Shown here piece after piece: positions 21,894 to 33,100 of a stretch of 64,000 nt of DNA. A program made the translations under genes and the position numbers. Each line of letters starts with the position of its first letter. Within the stretch, counting starts at the first letter, position 1. Location: the NCBI GenBank assembly GCA_022605405.1, contig JABYQQ010000030.1:1-64000 (forward strand), in the 5' to 3' direction. Below the pieces are notes generated by a model. That model saw nothing but the letters and a program-made list of their open reading frames with translations. It had not been told where the DNA came from and did not search any database. Source of the DNA: Earliella scabrosa (lineage: Eukaryota; Basidiomycota; Agaricomycetes; Polyporales; Polyporaceae).

Positions 21894-24205
21894 ATGCTGG
21901 GCAATTGCCTTCGTGCCATCGTTCCGCTTCTTGCGTTCGCAAGCGTCGGTGCGAGCGTACAGCGGGCTAACGAACTACACGTGCAGGCTACTATCGAAGA
22001 TGGTGACCTTATCTATGGCGCCGCAGATCTCGCCCGTGCCCGAGTGAAGGACGTTGCGCCTTCCGATAGTACGCCTTCTGTTCCCACTCTACTCTTCCTC
22101 GCTAACGGCTCACGCGCCCTGCAGAATATCTCATCAACGGCTCGAACATCCCCGAAGTCGACTGGGACATCGGCGACAGTTGGGGTGGGCTCATGCCGAT
22201 CAGTGACGATCCAGACGACGGCCGCCAGGTGCGTTCTTCGATTCCCTGCGACAGCTATGAGTCTGACAGCTCACGTCTTCTCCTTCCATTTCACCGGCGT
22301 GAACCTCACAGCTGTACTTCTGGTACTTCCCGCCGGGCCCTCAAGGCAGCGATGACGACCTCATCTTCTGGTGACTGACTCCTTCACAATCTCCATGCGC
22401 GCGCATCAATTGACACGTTCATGCGCACTGACAGGACGAACGGTGGCCCCGGCTGCTCCTCTCTCGAAGGCCTTTCGCAGGAGAACGGCGTCAGTCACCT
22501 CTCCGATTTCGTCCGAGCATTTTTGGTAGTGACATGATTGCCTTTTACAGCCCTTCTCATGGGCGTGGGGTCAGGCACGCCCGACTCAAAACGAGTTCAG
22601 CTGGACGAATCTCTCGCATGTCGTCTACCTCGAGCATCCCGTCGGCACTGGCTTTTCCGTAGGCAAAGGAAACGCTACTGTATGTTTCTTTGTCATTGCC
22701 CCGTATAAGCACATGAAGCTGAGGCTCTAACTGCCAACAAGGACGAGAACGACATTGCGAAGGACATTGTTGGCTTCCTGCAGCAATTCTTGAAAGTTTT
22801 CCCCGACCTGAAAGGGAAGAAGCTCTACCTGTCTGGCGAGAGTGTGAGTTCCACCTTTGTGTTGATGTTGATATGCTGACAGTCGCGGTAGTATGCAGGA
22901 ATGTATGTTCCCTGTGGGTATCCGGGCATCGGTCATGGGTGACCCCTCGGAACACTTACTGACCATGCGCCTGCAGACCTCGCTAACTACATCTACGAAC
23001 ATGCCGACGCCCTGGAACTTGACCTTCAAGGCATCTGGATCGCAGACCGTAGGTGGTGTGACTCTCAATAGGCTGGATCTCACCCTGCCTCGTCTAGCGG
23101 TGATTGGCTGGATGGCCGCCCAGACGCAGATCCCAGCGGTTGACTTCGTGCATAAGTATGACCCCGTGTTTTCATTGAAGTGCGTCCCCACTCCCTGCAA
23201 ACCGTACAGCGTGCGCAAGCTGATCAATCCGGCAGCCGGACGTTTATGGCCAAGCTCGATGTCATAGCAGAGGAGTGCCAGTACGCAGGGTACCTGGAGA
23301 AGTATGTGACTTACCCGCCAAACGGTTTGCTCCCCTTGTTTGGCAACACCGATCCGACGACCGACCCAAACGATCCCTGCGACGTATGGAGCCTTATCCA
23401 CGACGCGGCGCTCCTCGTCAACCCCGGCTTCAACTACTACCGCATCTTCGATGGGGTGCGTACTCCCTCTCCCGCGCACAAGGTCCTGCATTGTTCTGAC
23501 GCTCGAATCCCGATAGTGGCCCATTCTCTGGGACATCCTCGGCTATCCCACCGGGGACACGTTCTCCCCCCAGTCTGAGATCTACTTCGACCGGACAGAC
23601 GTCAAGAAGGCGATCAACGCGCCCGACGTGCCCTGGTCTGCGTGCACTGCGAGCGCGACGGAGGTGTTCCCGCACGGAGACGCGTCGCTCCCGCCTGCGT
23701 TCACCGTACTACCGAATGTGATCGAGAAGAGCGCGCGGACGGTCATCGTGCACGGACTCGCGGACTTTGCGCTCATCGCCGAGGGCGCGCGGATCGTGCT
23801 GCAGAACATGACATGTGCGTGGCTTCTCTGCACTCTGTGGCTTCGGGCACGAGCTGACTGGGGCGTGCGCGCGGATAGGGAACGGTTTGCAGGGGTTCCA
23901 GACCCCGATTGAGGTCGACACCCTCATCGTAGACGGCATGGGCGCGCTCGGTCAAACGCATACGGAGCGTGGCTTGACGTACGTGGAAGTCGCGTTGAGT
24001 GGACACATGTGCGTACGAGAATCTTCGGGACTGGATGCTGCGACTAACTGATTGATGCTGATGACCACGGCGATGCAGGGTGCCGCAGTTTTCCCCTAGG
24101 GTGAGTCGGTCTGGCAGCTCGTCGCTGATGGTTTGGCTGAGGTCTCGCATCTAGGCTGCTTTTCAGACCATGCAGTACCTGATGGGCTTCAGAGACACCC
24201 CGTGA
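21894..24205 (+). CDS. Secreted serine carboxypeptidase, family S10 (copy 3)
   Basis: ATG 21894 to TGA 24203-24205, about fourteen exons with the same intron positions as copy 1. The signal peptide is MLGNCLRAIVPLLAFASVGA. Conserved parts are TNGGPGCSSLEG, GESYAGMY (intron between Ser and Tyr), DFVHKYDPVFSLK, VHGLADFALIAEGARI, and SGHM joined to VPQFSPR. The C-terminus MGFRDTP is identical to that of copy 1. At each site where copy 2 is damaged, this copy has the intact form: GTGCGT donor, GAGCATCCCGTCGG segment and GCAGG acceptor. It should be an active secreted carboxypeptidase of acidic optimum, by family. Confidence 0.88.
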
Positions 24206-25121
24206 CACGGATTAACGTTCTTTGACGAACATACGGGCGTACGAGCGAATGGACAATCTAACTCCATCTCCTGAGTTCCTACTTCACAAGATCGGGAGTG
24301 CAAGAAGCCCGAGTCTTAGGTGCGAGGGTCAAAACATCAGGTACTTGAAGAGTGGCTGGACATCTCTGACAATATAGTCCGACCGACACAGCTCGCGAAA
24401 AAATCTACATATCTTGGCTCAGCTTAATCCGATCATGTTACATGAGCGGTTGATATCCTTCCGGCTCACAGGCCTTTTGACAGTGGGCGGAACTTCCTAG
24501 GATGGCTAAATGTTCAACGTTGTTGGTTGTCTGGGGAGAGCGTCTGGCGCGCCGTTCCCCGTGTTCATGACTCCGGGGACGGTAAGCCTGTCTGACATTT
24601 GTGTGACCGGAAAGCCCCCATGGAAACAGGGATGACATTATAATGTCCACAGTCCACCGATTGTCCTCGCTAGATCTCCTAGCATCAGACTTGCGCAACA
24701 CGGTGTAGAAAATTGACATACGATGCGAGCGGCCACGTCTTGAGCGATGTGAGCTTGTAAGGTCAAAGACACATGTACTTGATGTAAACCTCCCACACAG
24801 AGCCAGACCGCCCGGTCCCCGCCTTCCTTGTGGTTGCGATGTCCCATTATCGGGGAGTCAGTACCACTACTATCAGTCAGTGGGGACGAGAGAGCACTGT
24901 TGCAGCGCTTCAACCACAGCGGAGTTCCAATTTTCGGGTAGCGCGGAGCGGAAGACAGTGCACCCACGATTCGGAGCCTATTCAATCCATAGCCACCCAT
25001 TCATGTGCTTCAAAACGAGATAGGCAAGGCAAGTACTCTTCGAGGCGTGGCACTACCGCTCCTGGTTATTGACGCGCTCTTGCCGCGATTGGCAATTGCA
25101 ACCACCCTTAGCCATCAAGCC
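24206..25121. other. Intergenic, no gene recognised
   Basis: About 0.9 kb between S10 copy 3 and the thioesterase gene. Minus-strand frames at 24438-24719 and 24638-25000 show no domain or splice pattern. Confidence 0.45.
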
Positions 25122-26190
25122 ATGCCGTCCGCAGCAGCAACCTCGAGCTCGAAGCCGGTGGCAGGCGGACTCGAGCGACTCCGCTCGTTTCCCCGAGCCC
25201 CCGCTCCCAACGACAATGCGAAGGCAGTGAAGAGCGACCTGCCGGAGGAGCATGTCGTGCATTGCCAGAATATCCTCGCGTACCACATCGCGCACCACCC
25301 AGGGAGCAAGGTATTCGGCAATGGACAGGCAATGGGCCTCAAGCTGGTCGAGATGGCCATTAGAGACCGTAGACAAGAGCCCGCTCCCGGGGAAAACCGT
25401 CCCCAGAAAGCCCCAAAGGCTGATCTGGAGGGCATGACGATCTGCGAGCTGGCTGTCGAAGAAGGCGAGTGTTCGCGAACCCATGTAGTATGGCGTACGG
25501 AGACTGAACACTGTGTCCCTCTGTGCACTCCAGACATGCTCAATGTGCACGGCACGCTGGCCGGCGCGTGCGCGGTTCTCATCATCGACCTGTGAGCCTC
25601 TTCTCCAGCCGCTCACTCGTTGGAGAACACGAATAACCGTTGATGTCCGTGGCCGTGCGCTGTTCCGACCCGAATCGGACTCACCCATTGAACTGGCAGG
25701 GCAACGTTCGCACCCCTCTTTGCCCTGTCCGCAGTCACAGGCGTGGACGCGTCCGGTTTCTCGACGACCATGAACATCGTCTGGCATGCGCCCGCCATGC
25801 GGTGAGCTCTGTTCTTCGATCTGAAATCAGTATGTATTGCAGTGCCGCTGACAAGCCCACTCGCATGACGCCCATGCTGACATCCGTGCTGCGCACATAC
25901 ATGCTCGTAGTGGTATGACCCTTAGGTTCGTCGGCACGACGCTGTCCTCCAAGGGTCGCACGCTCTCCGCGCGCTGTGAGGTGCGTTGCGCTCCCTCCGA
26001 GCCCCGGCTCGGGCTTGCTCAGCTGCAAGTGGAGACGGTCGCTGACAACTACCGCTGCGGTCTGCCTACCGCTGTCCAACAACAGGTATACGACAAGAGG
26101 ACGGGGGCGCTCCTCATCTCCGCAACGCACGTCATCGCGCCCGTGCACGGCCTGCCTGTGGGTCGTGTGCCAGACCGGGCGAAGCTGTAA
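25122..26190 (+). CDS. Hotdog-fold thioesterase (4HBT/PaaI type, ACOT13-like)
   Basis: ATG 25122, TAA 26188-26190. The N-terminal half has a Lys/Pro-rich stretch, then ICELAVEE joined to DMLNVHGTLAGACAVLIID, the hotdog helix with its HGT. Later exons give TGVDASGFSTTMNIVWHAPAM, then FVGTTLSSKGRTLSARCE and VYDKRTGALLISATHVI, the usual final strands. Such proteins hydrolyse acyl-CoA thioesters or related substrates; the substrate here is unknown. The intron at 25465-25533 begins GCGAGT, not GT. The splicing between about 25590 and 25737 is unclear: a very short exon near 25620-25660 may be needed to keep frame. The last two introns are canonical. Confidence 0.75.
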
Positions 26191-26885
26191 TTCGCGATCA
26201 CGATATGTACTGGGATGCTGCCTGTCTGTGAATTTGTCGTTCGTGCCATTCAGTCGAATCAGAGCTTGATGCTTTGCGTTTGAATACTATATTCAATCGG
26301 GGATCAGGCCTAGTCAGGGCTGGCCGCCTGTGCCCGTGGAGGCACGGACTCGGCACGCTGACATCTGGCCGTCTGGGTAAAGTACCTCGGCACACGACCT
26401 AGTACTGAACCACATCTGGCAGATTTCTCTTGGCAGCACCGCACAGCGGATGCGATGCCGTGACCCGTCGTGTGGACGAGGAAGCGGGCGGTGAGACGAC
26501 GATGCCGAGAGAGCAAATGCGCTAAGTATCCTGTTACTGTTTACAATCCAGAGACCCAAGGAGGATATACAATTATGACACATGGGTTGCGTCGTAGCGT
26601 GAGATACTGCAGTAATACGTTGTGCGTGGCGCGGTCGAGTCCGTGGCGGGCAGTGAGGAGGGCACGATGCGTGATCCAAACCGGAGGATAGTGATGCGAA
26701 TGTGGGAGTGCGTTCGTACGGGGGGTGGGGTAGGGAGGGGTGTACTGTAGCGGGGATGATGGACGGCCGCGGACGGAGAAGGTGTGCGAACCAAGCACGG
26801 ACGAGTGGACATAATATAAGGATACAACATGCGATCATAGCGGTGTAGAGCAAGCAAGCAAGCAAGAGGACGGCCCTCGCCATCG
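26191..26885. other. Convergent 3' region, no gene recognised
   Basis: About 0.7 kb between the convergent stops of the thioesterase (+) and the phosphotransferase (-). A long minus frame runs through it but is not supported. Confidence 0.5.
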
Positions 26886-29541
26886 CTACGGCGGCGCGTC
26901 CAGCGTGCGCTGGTGGACGTGCGGGACGTCGGCCTCCCATGCGGCGGGGCGGCCCCAGCGCTTCTCCTGCCACCGTAGGAACACCCTCGCAACCTCGTCG
27001 TGGTCCTTCGTCACGTCGTCGTTCACGCACAACAGCGCGAGGTTGCCGGTCCGGTCCAGGTTCGCAAGCATCCCGTTTGCCTGCTGCAGATTCAGGAGGC
27101 GCTCGAACGCGGACTGTGTCCCACCTGCAGGGCAAACAGGTGATCTGTGAGTATGACGGAATTAGCAACGGGGGCAGGTGGCCGACGTACCGATCACATA
27201 GCGGTAGCGCTGCATGAGCCGCATCGACCACTCGCGCACACTCGTATCCGGTGCGTGCTCCATGACATCGCGCAGCGCGAAGTGCCCGTCGTGCCAGTCG
27301 GGGACGAGTGGGAGGTGCGGTATCGACTCCGACTCGTCGGGCTCTGATTCGTCCGACGACGATGACGATGGTGGTGAGCGGCGGTCCGGGTGCGGGAGGA
27401 ACGCTGACAAGCCGAGGGGTCCGCTCTTGTTCACGAGGGTAACGATCACTGTCCGTCCGTGCGCTCAGCGGGGGAGAACACGAGACCCGTAGGGAAAAGA
27501 CACGTACCACAGTCGCCGCACTCGGGCTTGTTGAATGCGATCTCCTTGAACACCCCGCTCGCCGTGGTTGCAGAACCGAAGCACTCGTCGCGCTTGATCG
27601 TGCACTTGCGCCGCTCGCGCTCGCGCTCCCAGTCTGCCTTCTTCTTCTCACCATCCGGCGTGTCAGGGAAGCTTGGGATGTGGTCTTCGCCATACGTCGG
27701 CCATCCACCGACACCGGTCCTCCCATAGTGGCTATAAGCATAGCCGTCGAGGGAGGCTGGAAGAGAGTTCAGCGAACGGACAGGCGAGATACCGAACGAA
27801 ATACGCACAGAAGTGATAGTCGGTGTGGAACTGGCCCTCAATCCCACCCTCCTTCAGATATTCCCTGACGCGGTCCGTCTCCAGCGTCTGGCGCCTCCCA
27901 GACACGACGTGGATCTCCCTACTGCCCTCACCCTCCCACTCACCGCCGAGCTCGATCCATGCCCGCTGCATCTCGTGCTCGCCCCAGCTGTCGTCCAGCC
28001 CACCGACGCGTCCGACGACCCACGTCCAGAGCAGCGCCTCGCGTGCCCGCTCGACCACGAAGTGTGCGAGCGCGAACATGTGGTACACGTCGCCCTCCCC
28101 GCCCTCCCTCTCCCTAAACGCGTGCGCAGACGTCTGGGCGAGCCACTCGGGCCAGACGAGCGCGAGCTCCTGGATGTGCGCGAACGAGACCGACTTCGCC
28201 TGGTGCTGCACGTAGAACCGCCGCCGCCGCCCGAACCTCTTGCTGATGAGCCAGTTCGAGATGCCCATCGTGCGCCATTCACCCTTGGCCTTCTCGTCCG
28301 GATAGTCGGGGCCAACGGACATGTCCTTCTGTATCCGGAACACGAGGCCGTACTCTGTCCAAAACGGGGTCAGCGTTGCGTGCGCGTACAGTGACAAAGG
28401 GACATACGATGCGTGTAGAATGTGTACGGCGTGAGCGGGATCGTCATGTAGAAGTCATCGTTCTGCGCGCACGATGAGCTAGGAACGCGCGTAGGAGGAA
28501 GCATAGAACTTACCATGTAGATGCTGCACACGCACGCGGCAGGGTTGGTCAGCGCGGCCAAGACGCGTCCTGAGCAGATACTCACAAGTTCTCAGACACT
28601 CCCTGCAGATGACTGAACTGCGCCTCGATCCCGTAGCTGCGCGCGCCAATTCAGCAATGCTCAGGTGCACGAGCAAAGGAACACGTACCTATTGAAGCTG
28701 CTTTGGTTGTACGGCTCGAAGAAGTGCGCGTGGTGCGTAAGTGAGAGCCGGACGTCGCCGTCGCGCCATTCAGACGTGTCGTTTTCTGGTGTCTCGAGCC
28801 ACTGAGGCTGGAGACCGAGTCGCCAGTAGCCTGGACCAGGGACGGGGAAGGAGCGGTTCGTGGGGTCATCAGGGTAGTCAAAGTCCGAGGTGAGGATATG
28901 GAAGCGGGTCGTGTACGGGCGGAAGTTGGCAAGCACGGAACGAATCGAGTGCCTGAGCTCGTCGTGGTCGCTGGCAGGGCATTGATTGGGACGGGGTTGC
29001 AGAAAGACAGAAAGAGAGAGACGTACCGAAACATGCGAGAGGGGTTGTTGGACTGTATTGGCCTGGTCGGGTCGTTCTCGTCGAATGAGTTCGCGGCGCG
29101 CTCCCTGGCGTCGAGGAAGAGCGGGTCGGAGCCGTTGACCCATGTCCAAACGATGTCCATTGGGACGGGGCCCTTGCCATCGTGGCAGGAGAGTCCGGAG
29201 GCGTAGTAGCGCTCGAGACATTCTGTAGGGAGCTCACGTACAGGGCGAATGCGTGGATGAGCAGCAGGAGGAAGGGCGTCGGGGACGGGTATGGCGATGT
29301 ACGAGGGCTGGTATGCGGGGTTGATGCGGAAGGCGATATCTTCTAGGGTAAAGTCATCGTGGTAGACGGAGATCTTGAAAAAGACGAGGAGTGTGACAAG
29401 CGAGGTGGCAGCTACGAGGGCAAGGAGAGCGCGTTTGCGAGAGAACCAGGACGAGTGGGTGGGAGCAAGAGCCGCCTTCGGAGACCAGAAGAACTCGGAG
29501 GGAGAGATCTGGGTGAGGGGGATGTAGTTGGCGGAGCTCAT
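26886..29541 (-). CDS. Xpt1-like xylosylphosphotransferase (Stealth family)
   Basis: Multi-exon gene; the ATG at 29539-29541 (MSSANYIPLTQ) is chosen over an upstream GTG. After a short cytosolic tail there is one membrane segment (ALLALVAATSLVTLLVFF), suggesting a type II Golgi protein. The Stealth conserved regions follow: CR1 as MDIVWTWVNGSDPLF, CR2 as DHDELRHSIRSVLANFRPYT, then MNDDFYMTIPLTPYTFYT and a histidine-containing LTHHAHFF. A large C-terminal part of unknown role has acidic Ser/Asp repeats (SSSSSDESEPDESE) and ends VHQRTLDAPP. In Cryptococcus, Xpt1 transfers xylose-phosphate from UDP-xylose to mannose on glycans. That activity is inferred here from family membership. Confidence 0.78.
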
Positions 29542-30133
29542 GAGCGGTGGGGACACATTGGACGAGGCCGAGCGTGGTCGTGTGAGGGTAATATTGCCCT
29601 AGCCAAGACGCCCGGTGATCTGAGATCAGGGCGTTGATCAGCAAACGGCAGTCCTCCTCTCTGTTCGTTGCCCCGCTGCGCACGATGCGCGCTGTGTTGG
29701 GTCTTCTGGCCGCTGCGTTCGAGCCGCGCGCAACGGAGGTTTCTGTGGGACGGCCGCGGACGGGCTGCGCTAACCTCTCGGTCGGTGCTGGGAGTCCGTA
29801 TGTCGCCTATTGCGAGCCGAGAGGTACATAGATGCTGGACTGTGTCGTGTGCCGTTTAGCGCACGAACTGCCCCATTTGGCGGCCGGCTAGGCGGCAGCG
29901 CGGTGCCGGGCGTGCCGATCTGGGGGCAAATGAATGCCAAGCCCGCCCACTACAGACTGAATTAGGAAGGACTTACATGTAAGCAACCGCCGGCTTCGGA
30001 CCTCTTCGGACGCGCGGCCTCCTATGTATTCATCGTTTGAACATGTCAATGACACTACGAACATTGGCAGCAGACACACAGCAAGACGACAACATCGGGG
30101 TATACGATACGAAGAGGAACAACATGCTAAGGT
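29542..30133. other. Upstream region of the Xpt1-like gene
   Basis: About 0.6 kb between the start of the Xpt1-like gene and the stop of the next minus-strand gene. No gene or clear TATA box is seen. Confidence 0.5.
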
Positions 30134-33100
30134 TTACCACTTCATCGGAGGCACCAACTTGACCGGAAACCTTTTCGACAACATGTTCCGATCGTGGGTC
30201 TCTACTGCCTGCGACAACTCGCGGCAGATCTCCTGGTTCAGCTTCGTCCAGTCTTCGGTGCCGTTCATCAAGTTCCTGCCGACCGTAGCGTACTCGGCTT
30301 CGAGGTCCACTAGTCGGTTAAAGTGCGTTATGCTACAAAGTGATCTAACCAGGCGTCCTCCAAGCCATGAATGGAACCAGACGCACCTGTCAGCACGAAT
30401 AGAGTGCAGATCGTCCGCAGCTCGCCGCAGAATCTCATCTCGCCCGACGCGTGCCTCGTGGCGCACACTCTCGAATTTGTTGCTGATGTTATTGATGACG
30501 GCCTGCGAGCGAGACGAGAAGACACATAAGCTACCGTGTAACTTGGAATTTGAAGCGAAGCGTACCTGATGCAGTTGGTCTAACACTTCCACGATGCGCT
30601 GCATGCAAGGATCGTTGTGATAGACAGAGCTTCCAGGACCAGGAGCTTCGACGGCGGCGTTCTGGATTTGTGCAGCCAGTTCCTCCTTGCGACGCTTCAG
30701 TTGCTTAGATGCGGTGGCGACCCCTTGAACACAACGTCAGTCTCTCCATGATGAACTGAATATAAGTGTGAATACCTAGGCTGGGCTTCCCAGACTGCTG
30801 ACGACGTTCTTTCTGCATGTCGTCTTTCTCCGACTGTTCAGATACCAACCTCACATCGCGGTGGTATTCACCAGGATCCCGCGGTGTAGGGGGCGGAAGG
30901 TGGACTCGAGCCTGCGCCATCCGTAGTTCTGGCTGGTCATTGATACCCGTATTATCTTCAACCTCTTGAGGCACTACCGGAGGCGCAGACAAACGAAGCG
31001 ACCGCCCGCGCAGGGGCTTGGAACTGCAAACGGGACTGGGAACGCGCCGAGTCGGCCTGGGAGGGGAGTCAAGAGTGAGATCGATGGTTTCGACTTCCTT
31101 CTTGACCGTAATAGGCTTCTTCAAAGTTACGAGTGGAGAGTCGACGACCTGGGTAGCAAAGACCATGAGTGAATGTTTTGAGGACCAATCGAATGGCCCA
31201 CCTTATGGGTTGACGATGGCAAAATCGTGCTCTTGGACTGGACCGGAAATAGCACGTGAGCGAAACATGGTCGACGAGTCAATACGACTACACACCTGGA
31301 CAACTGGGCTCACGATGCTCGTCGTGCTCTTCTTGGGGAGGGGCATGTCTGCTTTCTGTGCTTCGCGGATGGGAGGTACAGGTAAGTCAACAAAGGTGAC
31401 GTCTCCGGTTAAATCTTGCGCCCCATCGATCTCATCGGACAAGGCAGCTTGGATGACGGCTTCTGTGGCAGCGTTCGCAGGCTTTGGAATGAGCGCGTCA
31501 TGGGCAGGAGCACTGTCGGCGATTGCATCCCAAGGAGTACGGTTTGACTTCTTCGAGGATGAACCACTTATAGCATCAACCTGTGCAACGGGCGATACCA
31601 TATTGAGTGTGAGGGCATTCGTGGATTCGTCACGCTCACTAACCTTGTCAAGGGCAACTGCTCGTTGTACCACTTTCGTCGAAGGTGTGACTGCACCCTT
31701 TGGTTTCCGTGCTGTCGCTTGTGGGAGCGAAGGGGAAGCATTCAACGGAACCTGCTGACATGGGTCAGAGAGCCAACGCGAGCAATCCTGGGAAGCCGCT
31801 TACGACGACGGGAGAGCCTGTGATGTCGTCCGGTATAGCATCCCAGTCGAACACAACTTCCACCGGCGCTGTGGTCTTGTTGTTCGTCCGCATCGTCAAA
31901 TCTTTCGCGGCATGACGCTTCTGCTCCGCATTGTTCTGAACCTTCGCGGCGGTAGCAGTCCGTGTTGAAATTCGACCTGGAGAGGGAGCAGTCTTCGTTA
32001 CTTGCTCCGTCGCTGGGGTCGCATCCTCTTTGGCCTTGTTCTTTGCCGCACCCGCGCCGACTTTCCTAGGCCGAGGGGGCCCTCGAGCTGCAGGGACTGG
32101 AGCGGCCGGAGGGTTCTCGTCGTCGCTCTCATCCAGGTCTGCACTCATGACTGTCGTCTTGTCCGACTTCGCGTCCTTGACAATCGCCTTAGTGGTTTTC
32201 GGGAGTTTCTCAGTCTTGGGAGCCTTCGACGCATTCTCGGTCTTGGGAGCCGCCTTCGACACCTCATCCGCCTTGGCTTTGGTCGTCTTGTCTTTCTTGT
32301 CCGCTTTCCCGGCATTGACAGCTGCTTCTCTCTTCGAGACATCCTCGTCCTTCTTGCGAGACTCAACCTTCTCTACCTTCGCAGTCTTCACCTTCGACGC
32401 CTTCTTCGTCTCCTTGACCGGCGTAGGAGAGCCAACAGTAGCAACAGCAGCAGACGGGCGAGGCGGACTAGGCAGAGCATCATAGTCGACAAGTTTCCCC
32501 TTGGACGCAGCACCTAAGCTATCAGCAGGCGACGACGCGCGGCCCTTCGCATGGTACTTTCTGCGGGCGCGCATAGCCGGACGAAGGACTTGCTCTTCTC
32601 GCTCGTTCTTCACATTGGGTTTGACGTCAAGTAGGTCTTTGGACGCTGATGAGTTGTCCGGAGAAGAGGTGCGAGCACGCTTGGTTGGTCGAGTAGCAGC
32701 ATCGTCGACGAGGGGTACAGGAGGAACGTTCTCATCCACAGCGTCCTCGATGGGCGCTTTGCGTTTCGTAGGGTTGGGCGCGGCAGGCGCCGGTTCGGCC
32801 TTCCTCCGAAGACCGGCCTTGACAGACCTCTTTGCGACGGGAGTCGGCGAGCTAGACAACGGAGCTGTAGAAAAATTACCAAAGGGCACAGCTTGACGGG
32901 AAAGGGGGTACTAACCAAGATCTTGCAAAATGTCGTTTGCCTTCGCGGCAGCTGACCGAAGAGTCCGTGGTTTTCCGACAGCAGGGGGAGCTCGAGGCGG
33001 AGAGGAATCAAGCAAGTTCTCGTCATCCACAGGTCGAGATTGGGAAGACTTGTTGACAAGTGCACTCTTGAGAACAGACTTGGGAGCAATGATGGGAGAC

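Noticed and set aside
26314..27741. 475-codon open frame on the minus strand
   Set aside because: It lies in another frame across the last exons of the Xpt1-like gene and the convergent spacer, is Arg/Pro/Ser-rich and shows no domain.
26886..29541. A bacterial-type capsule gene from horizontal transfer
   Set aside because: Stealth-family proteins occur widely in eukaryotes and basidiomycetes, and this gene has many ordinary fungal introns, so transfer is not needed to explain it.
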